DNA of 64,000 bases from Hsuehochloa calcarea (Eukaryota; Streptophyta; Magnoliopsida; Poales; Poaceae), in contig CM070604.1 of assembly GCA_036346395.1 (NCBI GenBank), positions 2,455,501-2,519,500 on the forward strand, in the 5' to 3' direction. Under the pieces are notes generated by a model. It saw nothing but the letters and a program-made list of their open reading frames with translations, was not told the DNA's origin and searched no databases. This document shows, in pieces, positions 1-13,557 of this stretch. The position numbers and the translations under genes were made by a program. Every line of letters starts with the position of its first letter. Within the stretch, counting starts at the first letter, position 1.

Positions 1-478
1 CCGTTGTAGTTTTCCAAGTACACCAGGACTAGCAACTGCTCGAACAAGAAGTCTAGAACGAACGACCATGCCGATAGGGTATGCGCTATCTGATATGGGA
101 GACAGACCAAACTACAGTATATATGTTCCGCGACGACACGAGTCAAGGCTGGCCGCCACTGAATGCCACCGTTCCTCACGAGTCACGCGTGCACCAAAAG
201 CCGCCCACCTCAGTTGGAGCCCGGAAAAGTTGGCGAAAGCAAATAAAAAGGTGGAGGTACACGTCGAATCCGACGTTATGTTCCACAGCAAGTAGCAACC
301 ACACCGGCCGCGATTCCCACCCACCGGTCTCCAGAGCTGCTCCTTGCGCTGCATCACCATTCCTCTAGCTCGCTTCTCCCCAAATGGACTCGGCTTCAGG
401 TAACCAAGGCAACCCAAGCGGCTTCTTACATCGGATAATCATGCAACGTGTTGCAGTGTACTGATCTGATGATCACAT
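1..478 (+). other. 5' flank of the STAR1-like gene
   Basis: No coding sequence is supported here. A TATA-like run (TATATAT, about 118-124) lies some 355 bases before the chosen ATG. It could be a core promoter with a long leader, but no initiator or other clear element supports that. The short ORFs on both strands overlap one another and have no recognisable product. Confidence 0.4.
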
Positions 479-851
479 GTGTGTCGAAACGGAGCAGATG
501 ATGTCAGGGAGCATCTGCTGGACGTGGACGGCCTCGCCGACGGTGGAGCCAACGGCGGAGCTGCGGCGCCGGCCGGGCCTAAGATACGGGTGCGGGGGCT
601 GAGGCGGCGCTCGGAGGCGAGCGGCGAGGAGATCCTGCGGGGCGTCCACCTGGACGTGCCGCGAGGGGTGGTGATGGGCGTCATCGGCCCCAGCGGCAGC
701 GGCAAGTCCACGCTGCTCCGCGCGCTCAACCGACTCTGGGAGCCCGCGCCCGGCGCCGTGCTCCTCGACGGCGCCGACATCAGCGGCCTTGACGTCCTCG
801 CGCTCCGGCGCAAGGTCGGCATGCTCTTCCAGCTTCCCGCCATGTTCGACG
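479..851 (+). CDS. STAR1: STAR1-like exon 1
   Basis: GC-rich first exon with the N-terminus, Walker A and Q-loop. It ends after the first base of a Gly codon (FDG) at the donor gtacgt, which starts at 852. The join to exon 2 restores FDGTVADNVRYGP, a conserved stretch of this family. Confidence 0.9.
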
Positions 852-3800
852 GTACGTACGCCGGCCTTTGCTCCTGCAAATATGACACAAAAACTGAAAT
901 TAATTCTCTGAAAGCACTAACTTGTCCAGACTTGCGTTCAATTTGATGGTAAAAAAGCAGATAATTTGAAATTACCCGGATAAAGAACACGTAAAGAATT
1001 GATAGGTATATGCACACTTTTATAATTATTATAATTCTTAAAATAATAACTGAATCAATAACAATATATATACTAGGCATATTTAAAACTATAAACAATA
1101 GCATGCTCATTAACTCAAATATTTCTATATTATATATATATACGCTAACATGCAAGGCAATGTCTAGAACAAGAATATTGCTAACAGAAGTAGACATCAA
1201 CATCATCACATGATTTATTCTAGGGCAATGATATGGGCCGAGCGTCCGATTGAACGTTTTGGTTCGGATGGTTCATCCATCGCCCATAGCAATCCAATGA
1301 CTCACGGAGCACACTTCCACTCACGGGGTGCTAGTTGCTTCGAAACAAACCACATCCCATGAAAAGTCTCCCACCATTAATTAGATCGTATTTCTTCTCT
1401 CCTCTTATCTCAACAACCTCCTCGACTCCGCCGCTTGCCACCTCGCCTCCGCACCCAGCCTCCTCCACCGCCCCGCGCCCAGCCGCCACCGTGAGTGGGC
1501 CCGGTGCTCGGCCATCTCCTCGGTGCCCGGCCACCTCCTCCGCCGCAAATCACCACCTCATTTGCTAGCACCTCGCAGAGCCCGAGCACCGGGCGCTCCA
1601 TGCTGCGTGGTAGAAGGATTTGGCGTCGTCCGGAAGCTCCCACTCAAATCGTGCCTCGGTGCCGTCCTTCCACAGCTCGTCGTCATCCAAGCTCGCAGTC
1701 CTCATCAACCCCGCTGGATCCTCTCCCTAGGCCGTGTCTCCCCCGTCAACCCCGACGGTTCGCCTGAGGTGGCGGTAGCGGCTGGGGCGGCCGTGGAGGA
1801 GAAGGCACCGAGGGAGTAGCGACGCTGGTGCCATTCGTGGTGGTGCAGGAGGAGCAGGAGGAGGAGAAGGGGAGGGGAGGGGGCTGGATCTGATGTTGCG
1901 CCTGCGGGAGAGGGACGAGAGATGCATGGTGATGGATTTGTTGCAATGTTGTAGACATTTTCTTCTAGGTAAGTTTTGTTGCAAGAGTTTGTAAATTTTG
2001 TTGCAATAGTTGACTCGAAATGTTACATGGATCGTTTTCTATTATTGCGACGTTGTTGTGTCAAGTGATGTGGTTGTTGCAACGGTGTGTTTGATTTTTT
2101 GCGGCGTTTTGTTGCAGCCCTTTCACCATTTAATTGTTGCACACACTTCTTGAATTGTTACAACAACTTTTCTCTATTGTTGCAAAAAGTGATTTGGTTA
2201 CATCTTCTGAAATTTTGTAGGAGATTTTGTTGCAACTATTTTTGTCAATTGTTACACATATTAAATCAAAATATTTCATAAGTAAGTTTTAAATGTTATA
2301 AATTTCTTATCAAAATTGGTTTGTTTCGGGATATTTGAAACTGATGGTTTCATGCATTCGTTTTAATAGTTTTCCCAAAAAATTTCTTAGCATTGTATTT
2401 ATCATTTGCACATTTTGTTGCACATATGGATTATTTTTGTTGCAAATGTTGTGTCTAGATGTTGCGTCAGAGCGTACGATGGAAAGCTTCCCATCATACC
2501 CCCGACCGCTAGTTGCGTCCTTATTTCTAGGAAGCAAGGTCTAGACATATCAAATGATATCACCACGACTTATAGAGAATCGCTCCGACGGAGGTCGCGG
2601 TAGAGTATGATGTGAAGAAGACGAAGCGAAGTGGATGATGGAGGAAGCCGTGAGTAGTCGTGCGAACACTTTCCAAAAACCCGATTCGCCCCAACCCGAG
2701 TAGGATCACGAGGGACGTCGACTTCGGCGACATTGCTCTCCCCACGTTGGTGCATGTCGAGGAATAGGGCAACAATCTGGTATTGATATCTCTCTGTTCT
2801 ATGTTTGAGAGGAGACAACTCTCCCTCATATTGAACCAACTACAAGCAAAAGAAATTGTCGTCATTACTCTGTTTTAAATGCAGTTAATGCATGCCATAA
2901 AGCTCCATTGAATCGTGTAATTCAAACTTTCAATTTCTAATTTGTATGGATGTTTTGAGGTGCAAAAAAAGCCATAGGTCCACACCCAACCGAACACGAA
3001 ATTGTCGGACCATTCGTGCGCACATCACACGCAGGTTGGCGGTGGCGGTGATGATGTCGTGGCATCACTACTACAGAAAGATTAATACTAGACGCCTCAT
3101 CACAAACGGTTGACCCAAATCGTCTGTATTAAATAAAATCACAGACGATTTTTGTTTAGCTACCATCTGTATTACTGGCTGCACTAAGAACCGTCTGTGA
3201 AGAGGTAATATCACAGACGATTCTGAATACGAACTGTCTGTGGTAATTGTAGACTTCACATACGGTTTTAATTATAACCGTTTGGGATAATATCCTTCTA
3301 CTCCCCGATGAGTTTCTTCGTTGCCGACGCGTCTCTTTGCTCGCATCAATGCTACTTCGGCTCCCGACGTCTCTTTGTTTCACGTGCTGAATGCAGTCCT
3401 TGTTTTATAAAAAGGATAATCTGCCATCGAAGACGATCATCCGAACATCACTTTATACGTACTCTAAAAGCTGAAATATCTCACTCTTCTGTTTCCTTAT
3501 CGCTGACAATGATGGCCTACCTACCCATACTGTACGAGCACCTCTCCAGCCGTATGCTGGCGGATGCTGCGAAAGGACACTGTGTCAATAGTGTTCTCAC
3601 TTCTCTGTCCAAGGATTTGCCAGAGTAGGTGACGGCCACCTTCCGCAGTCTTGACATCCTCCTTTGCCTCGTCTTCTGGATGATCTCTCACTTCCGACGA
3701 GTTAACCTCGTCATCGACATGGTCCTCCACAATGACGTTGCACGTCTCCAGAAGGCTTGCCGTTGCTTGGACTGCTTAATCGAGGCGGTGGGCAACCGAT

Positions 3801-6800
3801 TCGACCTTACCGAGACTCCTCAAGCAAGGGAAGAGAGCCTATAGGCTCAATTCTTCTTGATTCAACAGTCGGAGATTCTACGGGAGACACTCAAAAGAGC
3901 ATGTCAGTGGGTGGACACATTTTGGGCTTCGTTTGATGATCCCGAACCGTCCGATGCCGACGCCGATGCCTATGAAGTTTTGAAGACTGAGATAGCATGC
4001 TACCTCCGCCACTAGAGAAACTTTGATTGTTTAGGTTTCTACTTTTTTAATCTTTGTAAGAAGCGATAGTTTTTGTATGAATTTGTATTTATGTATATTA
4101 GAATGTATATTATCATAAACAGTTATTTATTGAAACCGTCTATGATGTATATTTACCACAGACGATTCCTGTTTAAAATTATCGTGAAATGGTAATATCA
4201 CATACGGTTCTACTTAAGAACCATCTGTTATGTCCAACCCTATTTATATATATTCAGACTCTTGGGTTTGCCCGCGCCCCCACTCAAACGATTAAGTTTC
4301 TCCTCCCCCGAGCCCGTCGTCGCTATCCTCGACACCGCCCCTCCTCTGCGCCTCCGGCCCTCTCGTGCGCGCGGCCTACTTGGCTTGCCTGCCAGCGCAC
4401 CCCTGGATCCTGGCTTGCCCGCCTCCTACGTGGTAGCCATGGTAGCTGCGGTGATTCGCTCTTACCCGCGCGGCCCCTGTGGCTCCCCGCCTTGGCTTGG
4501 CCCCGCTCGGCCCAGTGCCATGTGTCGCCGCTCTGGCTCGGTCCCCTTCCCCCTTTTTTTTCTAGCTATTTCGCTCTCCCTACCGTGAGTTCGATTTTAA
4601 AGCTTAGCTTGATTTCTTCCTGATGTGTTATTGGTTGATATGCATGCATATGTGAATGATGTTGAGATGTGGGTTGATGCTGCCTATGCATGAAAATGAT
4701 GGAGGTGGACTAGTAGGTGTGGTTTTGGACATGCTTCTAGAGGAGGCCTTGTGATGGTTTGATGAAGTTAGGTTGCTACTGCGGTTGCCTTGTTGCACTG
4801 GTATACTTCCCCTCTACTACTCCCTCTCTTTGCTCTGTGATGCCATGGATGTTGGTGAGGGATGGAGATGCTACTGTTAGTGTGTCAAGTGCTCTTGTGA
4901 AATATGATGCTACTGGGTGCTCTTTGTGCTTAGTGTTGGTTCACATGGGGGTTCGATGATAAATTGGCAGTGCGTGAAGGATTTTTTATGGGCTCGTGAA
5001 TGGATCTATTATGAATTGATGTCACAAATGCAATTAGATGTGATATTGTGTATAGATTGTGCCTTGAGCTGTTAGATTACCTGCTGTTATGTATTGTTTC
5101 AAGCATGCAATTTATACATTCTGATATGCTTGCTGTCTTACATTACAATTGATAGTATCTTGATATATTTTGTTCATGTGTACAACAAAGTTAATTTTGG
5201 ATGATTTGCTTGAACTAGTTTGAATATATTAGCAAGTTTTATTTTGAGCTCAAGGCCTAATCTATAAAGTGTACATTTGTGATTACATTTCGCATGAGTG
5301 CTGTGATGGCCAAGTTTAAATATTGTGCAACTAGCATTCTGAGAGCAATAATCAATCTTCTTAATCTTAACTTTGTTTGTGTAATCAACAAGCCTCTCGC
5401 CATTCATTTCACTTGTCTATGTAACCGTGTTCATGCCGGTCAAGTTCTCCATTGCGTCTCAGGTACGTCCTACCATTCCATTCCTGATCTCTTCTCTCTA
5501 TAAAATCTCCAAGCAGTGGTTGTTTGTGCCTTTAAAACCGACTATATATATATAAAGTTCGTAGTCCCTTGTTAGCTAACGTGGGGCCTAAATTCAGCTA
5601 GCTAGCTCGCTTGTTGGGCGTTCATATACTAAACGTGCAGGTGAACCACGACCAACTTCAGCGACCATGACATACTGGAGTGTGTGATTTTTTTCATGTC
5701 AATCCTCCAAGGACTTGCAGAATCCTCCTAAACCACGGCCTCATAAGTAATAGCAGTAGAACTGAAGTTGAAGTTATTAATTACAAGCATGTAATTGTTC
5801 TTAAATCCAACAAGAACACCAAACAACTATATATGATAGTATACATTATAGACGGTTCAAAAACTGTCTGTGATGACCTCATGTCATTACTGACCTATAG
5901 ACTCAGACGGTTCACGAAATCGTCTATGATAACATTTTTAAACCGTCTGTAAAGACCTTTTCTGTAGTAGTACACGGCGTGGCGAGGCAAGCGAGCGAGC
6001 GAGCGTGCGTGTGTGTTTTTATTTTGCTTGCTTCAACTAGGTAAGACCAACTCCACTTTATAAATTGGTCTCCTCCCACCTGAACTAACAATACAGTACT
6101 AAACTTCCTACCCTCCACCATGCATGAGTGTGTCTTTGGGATTTTTCTAGGATTTATTTATAATATTATTTGGGCTAAGCCCATAAATTCCAGCAACCCC
6201 CTATCAGATCCCCAAAACACCACGAATTCGCATATAATTCCAAAGTATTGTTGATATACCAGTTTTTTTTTGGTGGAGACAGGTTAAGGTTGAACATCCA
6301 CCTAGACCCTCAAGCTATACCCGCCCACAACTACACAATGGATAAAGCCTTGAATTGGCATTTTTGTGTAGATAATTTTCACCTAAGGCCTTTGTTGATA
6401 CTTGGCCGCTGATAGGCTACTCCTCGGGTGGAGTATATAGGTCATACTGTTGTGTCTCTTCATGAGCTTCTTAGATATCACCCACATCTCACAGATTGCG
6501 ACCAACAGTTAGGCTCATATAAGTGTGTTCTTACACGAATACCCTGCAGAACGGTTTTTGCTGTTAAGCGTCATAACACATTAAGACAAAGTCATCCCGT
6601 CTTACAGTAATTAGAGTACTGTATCTCTAACAAAGTGAGATAAAAAGTAAGAATGTACTCTACTGTTACCAAATAGGTTGTTTTTCCCAAGGCATATTTG
6701 ACGGGATCTCTGATCACCTAGGTTTGGGTTACCATTATGTGTAACTCACGTGGGTCTCATTCCCATCTCCTTCAATGCGATTTCAATCACATTACGTGAT

Positions 6801-9800
6801 AGTCCCTTTGTAAAGGGATCCGATAGATTTTTTAGCTACTTGGTTATAATCCACAGCTATCACTCCAGAGTTTCTCAATTTTCCAACAAACTCCAACCAC
6901 CTTTTCACGTGTCTTGATGATTTCATATTACCCTTTGCACTTGTCACCTTTATGATAATTGTTTGGTTATCATACTACATAAGGGTAGCTAGAATTGGTT
7001 TTTTAACCACTGGTTAAGCCATCAAGAGTTCTCATAGCCATTTTGCCTCAACAGTGGTTGTGTCTAATGCTGTGAGTTATTCCTCCATGGTTGACCTCGT
7101 CAGAATTGTCTGTTTGCAAGACCTCCATGAGACGCCAACACTGCCTAGAGTGAATACATATCCGCTCGTACCTTTATCTCATCAGCATCATAAATCTAAT
7201 TGGAATCACTATATCCCTCAAGTACACCAGGATACACAGTATAGTGAATTCTGTAACTCATTGTACCTTTCAAATAGCACATAACCAGCCCAAGTGTGCG
7301 CTAATGACCATCTCCTGGATTAGCAGTAAACCGGCTCAATTTTCTTACAGCAAAAGAGATATTAGGACGAGTAGCACTAGCCAAATACATGAGTGAACAA
7401 ATAATATGATAGTATCTCAATTGATCCTTTCCCAGTCTTTGATTCTTTTGAAGTGTTAAACTAGGATAATAGGGTGTTAGAGAGGGCATGCTTTCCATGT
7501 AGCCAAAATGGCTCAAAACCTTTTCTACATAATGGGATTGCAACAAGATAATCATATTCACATCTTTTATCAACTTGATGTTTAAAGTAACATTAGCTTC
7601 TCCTAGATCTTTCATGTCAAAATTTTGGGATAAAAATGACTTAACCTCGTTAATCACATCAATATTTGTCCCAAAGGTAAGCATGTCATCAACATGCAAA
7701 CATAATATTACTCCTTTGCCCCACCATAGGGGCAATATACACATTTATCAGCTTTATTTACCGAAAAACCCGCAGATATCAAAATTCTATTGAACTTCTC
7801 ATGCCATTGCTTAGGTGCTTATTTGAGGCCGTATAAAGATTTTAATAAAGACCTTGTCCTCTTGTCCAGGTACTACAAATCCATGAGGCTGATCTATGTA
7901 AATTTCCTCATCCAACTCTATAGGAAATATGTCTTTACGTCCATTTGATGGACAGTAACACCATGTGAGGCAGCCAAAGATAGTAGTACTCGAATCGTGG
8001 TTAATCCAGCAACAACTGAGTAAGTATCAAAGAAATCCTCATATTCTTTTTGAGTATAACCTTTAGCCACAAGCCGAGCCTTGTAGTTTTTGATTGTACC
8101 ATCAGGCCCAAGTATCTTCTTGAACACCCACTTGCATCCAACTGGCTTGAAACCAAACGGACGACTGATGACTTCCCAAGTTCCGTTAGTGATAATGGAA
8201 TCCATTTCACTATGAATAGCATCCTTCTAGTACTCTGCATCAGGAGATGCATATGCCTCTGAAATAGATTTGGGAACATCATCCACAAGGTACACAGTGA
8301 AGTCATTACAAAAATATTTTGTAATCTTTTGTCTCTTGCTCCTTCGAGGAGCTACAACATTGTCATCCTTCTCATGTACGTGTTTGTGAGTGTGCTCAAT
8401 ATACTCAACTGGAGCGGTAGGTTCAGGAGTTAAATCATTTGCTTGACTAAAGGAGCTATGTGAATTTTTCATAGGAAATAAGTTTAAAAAAAATAGCATC
8501 TCGGGATTCCATTATCATATTGATTGGCATGTCATATATCCCAGATTGGACTACTAGAAACCTATAGCATGTACTATGTTAAGTATATCCTAGACATATA
8601 CAGTCCACTATTTAGGTCCCAGTTTGCACTTTTTAGTTATTAGAACATTGACTTTTACCAAGCAACCCCAAGTACGCATATATGAGAGTTACCTCACTAT
8701 TTTTAGTGGGGGACTCTATTTAGGATATGATACACGGTCAACACAACCTCCCCCCACCATGCCTTAGACATACCTGTAGTATCTAATATGGCATTCACCA
8801 AGTTAGTCAATGTGTGATTCTTTCTTTCGACAACCCCATTGGATTGGGGTGAATAGGGATGTGTCATTTCATGGACAATTCTATGTTCCGCACAAAACTG
8901 ATTGAACTCATTGGAAAAATACTCTCCACCACGATCGGACCTAATTCTTTTAATTTTTCTGTCTAGTTGATTCTCAACCTTAGCTTTATAAGTTTTAAAG
9001 TAGTATAATGCATCATCTTTTGTTTTCAACAAATACACATAGCAGTATCTAGTGGCATCATCAATTGAAGTTATGAATTATCATTTCCCTCCTATTGTCA
9101 ATATGCCATTCATCTCACACAAGTTTGAATGTATGAGTTCCAATTTTACCGAATTTATTTTTCTCCATAGCCTTGTGAGGTTTTCGAGGTTGCTTCGCTT
9201 GCACACAAATTTGGCATTTGGAACCTTTGACTATGGAAAAGTTTGAAATTAAATTTAAATTGGAAAGCCGAGACATACAACCAAAGTTTATATGATATAA
9301 ATGTGAGTGCCACACATTAGCCTCACCACCATTCGTAGAGTCATAAATATGGTTTACAATCTTATTACAAAAATTTAAAAAGGAAAAACGGAACAAGTAT
9401 CCGTACTCATAGCGTTTTCCAATAAAGAATCCAAATTTTTACACGACTACTTTATTCATCTCGAACACCAACTTGAACCCATCTCGACATAGAAGGGAAC
9501 CGCTGACGAGATTCTTATTTATTGTTGGGGCATGCTGCACGTTCTTCAATCACACAATCTTCTCGAAGTGAACTTTGGATCTATCGTGCCAACACCAAGA
9601 ACAGAAACATGTGATCCATTCCCCATTAGGACGAAAGAACCCTGTGCGACTTGGTAAGAAGAAAAGATATATGCATAAGCGCATACATGGATATTAGCCT
9701 GGGTGTCAATCCACCAATCAGTAGATTCACAAGTCGAAAAGACACTAGGTAAATTACTATACCCAGACGTTTCGGCCTCACCAATAATCACATTAACAGA

Positions 9801-12800
9801 CTTCTTCTGCATTGGATGATTTTTCTTTCCCGTTTATTTGTAGTATTTCTTGGTACAATGACCAGTCCTGCTACAAACAAAGCAAATAATATCCTTCATG
9901 TTCACTTTCTTCTTACTGTTGTTGCTCCTTTTGAAGTTGGTGGTTGAAACAACCTTGTCTTTCCCTTTGTCAATATGTTGCATGATGTTCGCTCTAGACT
10001 GTCCCTCTTGCACTATTGGTGTCACATCCTTTACCCGAGTCTTCTCTTCAACATCAAGACTAGTAACCAGATCCTTGATGAAAATATTTTGTCTCGTGTT
10101 TCAAAGATGTGGTGAAGTTCCTCTAAGTTAGAGGTAATTTGGCAATAATGCCCTAGCCATAAATTTGTCAGGCAATTGATAACCAAGGTGGTCGAGTTCC
10201 CTCGCAACGAATCATAGTTCATTAGTTTGCTCGACTACGGAACGACTATCAACCATTTTGTAATCATGATATTGCTCTATGACATAGAATTCATGTCCAG
10301 TATTTGAGGCATCGAACTTGTGTTCGAGTGCAAGCCACAAATCTGCAACATTCTTCATGTGCATATACACATCACAAAGCTAGTCAGACGACACGCTTAA
10401 AATGCACCCGACAAATATTGTCGTAGCCATGTTGTACTCTATTTGTTGTGCAGCAGTACGAGGTCCTGTAGGACCTGGTATCACGACCCAAAATACATTC
10501 ATAGCCGAGAGCCACAATTAGATCCTTGTCTGCAATCTCTTGGAATTCACACAAGTGAATTTCTCCGGTTTCATGGGCTCGGCAAAATCAGCCATCACAA
10601 AATGCTTATCGATTTTTGGATTGTTAGGTATATGCATACTTTTGCGATTACTATAATTCCTACAATAATAATTGAATCAACAACACCATATATATTAGGC
10701 GTATTTATAACTATGAACAGTAACATGATTATCAACTCAAATATTTCCATCTCAATAACTATGAACAGTAACATGATTATCAACTCAAATATTTCCATCT
10801 CATATATATGTGCTAACAAGGTAAAGCCTAGAACAAGAACACTACTAACAAAAGTAGGCATCAACATCATCACATGATTTATTTACAGGAAGTAATGCCT
10901 AGACATATCAAATGATATCACCACGACTTACAGAGAATCGCTTCGGCGAAGGTCGTGGTAGAGTTTGATACAAAGAAGACGGCGTGAAGCGGATGATGGA
11001 GGAAGTCGTGAGCAGCCGCACGAAAGCTTCCCAAAAACCTGATTCATCCCAACCCGTGCAGGGTCGCGAGGGACACCGGCTTCGGAGACACTGCTCTCCC
11101 CACGTCAGTGCACAATGAGGAAGGGATGAAGTAACCGAGGTTGCGCGGCACAGAGGAACATGGCATCAATCTGGTATTGATATATCTTTGTTCTATGTCT
11201 GAGAGGAGACAACTCTCCCTCATATAGAACAACATCAAGCAAAAGAAACTTTCATCATTACTCTGGTTTAAATGCGGTTAATTTTTTAATTCGTATGCAT
11301 GGTTTTGAGGTGCAAAAAGAAGTAGCAACTCCACATCCAATCGGACACGAAATCGCCGGACCATTCACGCGCGTAGGCGATGGAGTGGCGAGTGAGCGCA
11401 CGCGTGTTATTTTTTTACTTGCTTCATCTAGGTAAGACCAACTCCACCTTATAAATTGGTCTCCTCCCACCTAAACTAGTAATATAGTAATAAACTTTCC
11501 ATCTTCCAATATGCATAAGTGGATCTTTGAGATTTTCCTAGGATTTATTTAGAATATTATATGGACCAAGCCCATAAATTCTAACAAGAACTACAGAAAA
11601 TTACGTTTGATATTTGCATAGTGCAACCTTTCCTTGCTTTTTAAATCAATTAATTAGATGGTTAGTGGGCAATAATCGATGATGATAAAATGGGGAATGT
11701 CCTTGTCAAGACCTAACAAAGTTGAGAGATGGCTCAAGTTGCTTTTGGCAAAGGCCTCACGACCTGCTTGGCATGGGTGCAGCTTTTCTTGAAAGCAGCT
11801 TCTGGCTGGGCTGAAGGGTTGAACGGCTGAGCTGAAGACCATTTGGTGTTTGGCAGTCTGCCTTTTAGGTATGCTGGATGGAGCTTCTAAGTTGGAAAAT
11901 ATTTGGAATGCCCCTTAGGAAAATGGCAGTAACTAATGACAACTAATGGCAATTAACTACAACTAATGGCAACTAACGTCAATTAATGGCAATTAACAAC
12001 AACTGACAACTATTAGCGACAACTAACAGTAATTAACCGCAATCGGCGTTGATGCGGGGGAAGGAGGGTAGCTGGGCGGCGAAGGCGTGGGAGGAGGGAA
12101 TCCAGGGCGACGGCGGCGCAACAGGCGGAGGGAGAAGGAGGGAAGCCGAGGCGGCGGTGGTGTGAGAGAGGGAGGGAGGCCGAGTGGCGGCGCGAGTGCG
12201 CGAGGAGGAGGGTAGACGGTGTGGAGGCCGTGCAGGAGGCAAAGATCGAGGCGGCGCTGGTCGGAGAGGAAGGAGGCAGTCACAGGAGGCGGAGGGAGCC
12301 GGTCGGGGGCGGCGTCGGTCGTGGCGATCTTGGTCTGGGCGGAGGAGGAGGAATCGATGGGAGGCGCGAGGTGAGGAGGCGTTAATGGGCCGACGGAGGT
12401 GGCGCTAGGGTTCAGGCGGTGGCTGGTGGTGAATGGGGTTTGAGGGTTGGGGTTCGGCAATAAGCGCTTACTGAAAGTCGCCCATTTGGGACGACTTCTG
12501 GCTTTTTCCGAGCGAAAAGCTAAAGCCGAAGCCGTCCCAAACATGCCCTCATTTGGGGGCTTATCTTATTCCAAAAGCTAGAAGCTGGTAGGGATAGTTC
12601 CCACTTCTTACTACAAAGTGGATTATGCTTTCTTGAGAAGCACAAGAAGTCGAATGCTATTTCGGAAACTTAAGCTTCCATGGCTTTAAACCGAAGTTGA
12701 AGATTCGCCAAACAATGGAAAAGTCGTCTAGAATAGCATGGACCGTGGACCAGAAGTGGGCTGCAAATATTTTATTAAAATAATTGCGTTAGGCAAGTCT

Positions 12801-13519
12801 TGTACTCTGGACCTCTTGAATCTGATACCATAATGAATTTTATGCACTAACTAGTTCACTAAAAATCTTAAGCAGATAAGGAAAGTTGAGCAATAGATTT
12901 CAACATGCATGACTTGGAGGAGATTGGTAAGCTAAAAGGAATGTTTGATCCGTTGACAAGTTTATGCGGATTCTTGCTTCCACGATGCCATTGGCGTACT
13001 CAGATTTATTTATTTGATACTAGAATAAAACATACTTCAGGAGTTAGGACTGTAAGAGATCTGACTTAGTATGTTACCTAGATGTAAGCCATGCAAGTCT
13101 TGTTGTAGTCTTCTTGGTGATTTCCATTATTACCTTCATTAAGAGCAGTGCCATGCAAATGAATAATTAGCTTAATGAAATTGTTAGGAACTTTTATTGG
13201 CAAGGAAGTTCAGGCGGGCATTCTTGTGGTTTGATGGTCGGTAACCATTTTGTGAGCAGAACAATTCTGCTTGATCAATTATTTAAGCAGGTATTATAAC
13301 CCCTTGGATACAAATTACAAGATTTCATACTAGTTGAAGAGAACATTGACTTTCTGAAGTCTACATGCCATGTCCGTGTGCAATTGGATGGATAATTTAC
13401 AAGATGCTCTTGTGCAATTGCACCGCTTGCTAATGTCATTTGAGTAGTACTTTGCATAATGTCAATAATGTGGCGTTGAGTAACGATGTGCTAGACTTGT
13501 TCTAACCTCCTGCCTTAAG

Positions 13520-13557
<38 letters not shown>

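Larger units (their letters stand above)
3066..5972. mobile_element. Non-autonomous CACTA-type element in the copia LTR
   Basis: Left end CACTACTACAGAAAG; the right end, read inverted, is tACTACTACAGAAAAG, so only the outermost base differs. Subterminal arrays of short repeats in both orientations (cagacgatt / accgtctgtga types) lie at about 3105-3290, 4130-4235 and 5840-5955, as in grass CACTA elements. No full transposase frame is present. The subterminal-type repeats in the middle (4130-4235) suggest a composite or rearranged element. Confidence 0.82.
1000..11586 (-). mobile_element. Copia LTR retrotransposon with nested insertions in STAR1-like intron 1
   Basis: Two LTRs flank minus-strand gag-pol remnants. 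The intact LTR (5' on the minus strand) is 10622-11586, 965 bp, bounded TGTTAG and CTAACA. The other LTR occupies 1000-1224, about 2521-3065 and 5973-6195, which add up to about the same length once two insertions are removed. The coding order on the minus strand is gag, protease, integrase, reverse transcriptase: the copia order. A 5-bp target duplication (agaat/agaac) flanks it. All coding frames are broken, so it is dead. No canonical tRNA primer-binding site is visible beside the 5' LTR. Confidence 0.88.

Noticed and set aside
439..1209. 256-codon minus-strand ORF opposite STAR1-like exon 1
   Set aside because: It is the antisense shadow of a GC-rich exon and continues into the copia LTR; no domain.
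6196..6212. Plus-strand ctatcagatcc resembling a tRNA-Met primer-binding site after an LTR
   Set aside because: The coding remnants are on the minus strand, so this side is the 3' LTR; the same bases fit a polypurine tract.
12023..12544. 173-codon Pro-rich minus-strand ORF
   Set aside because: Lies wholly within a small transposon and is low-complexity GC-rich sequence with competing frames.
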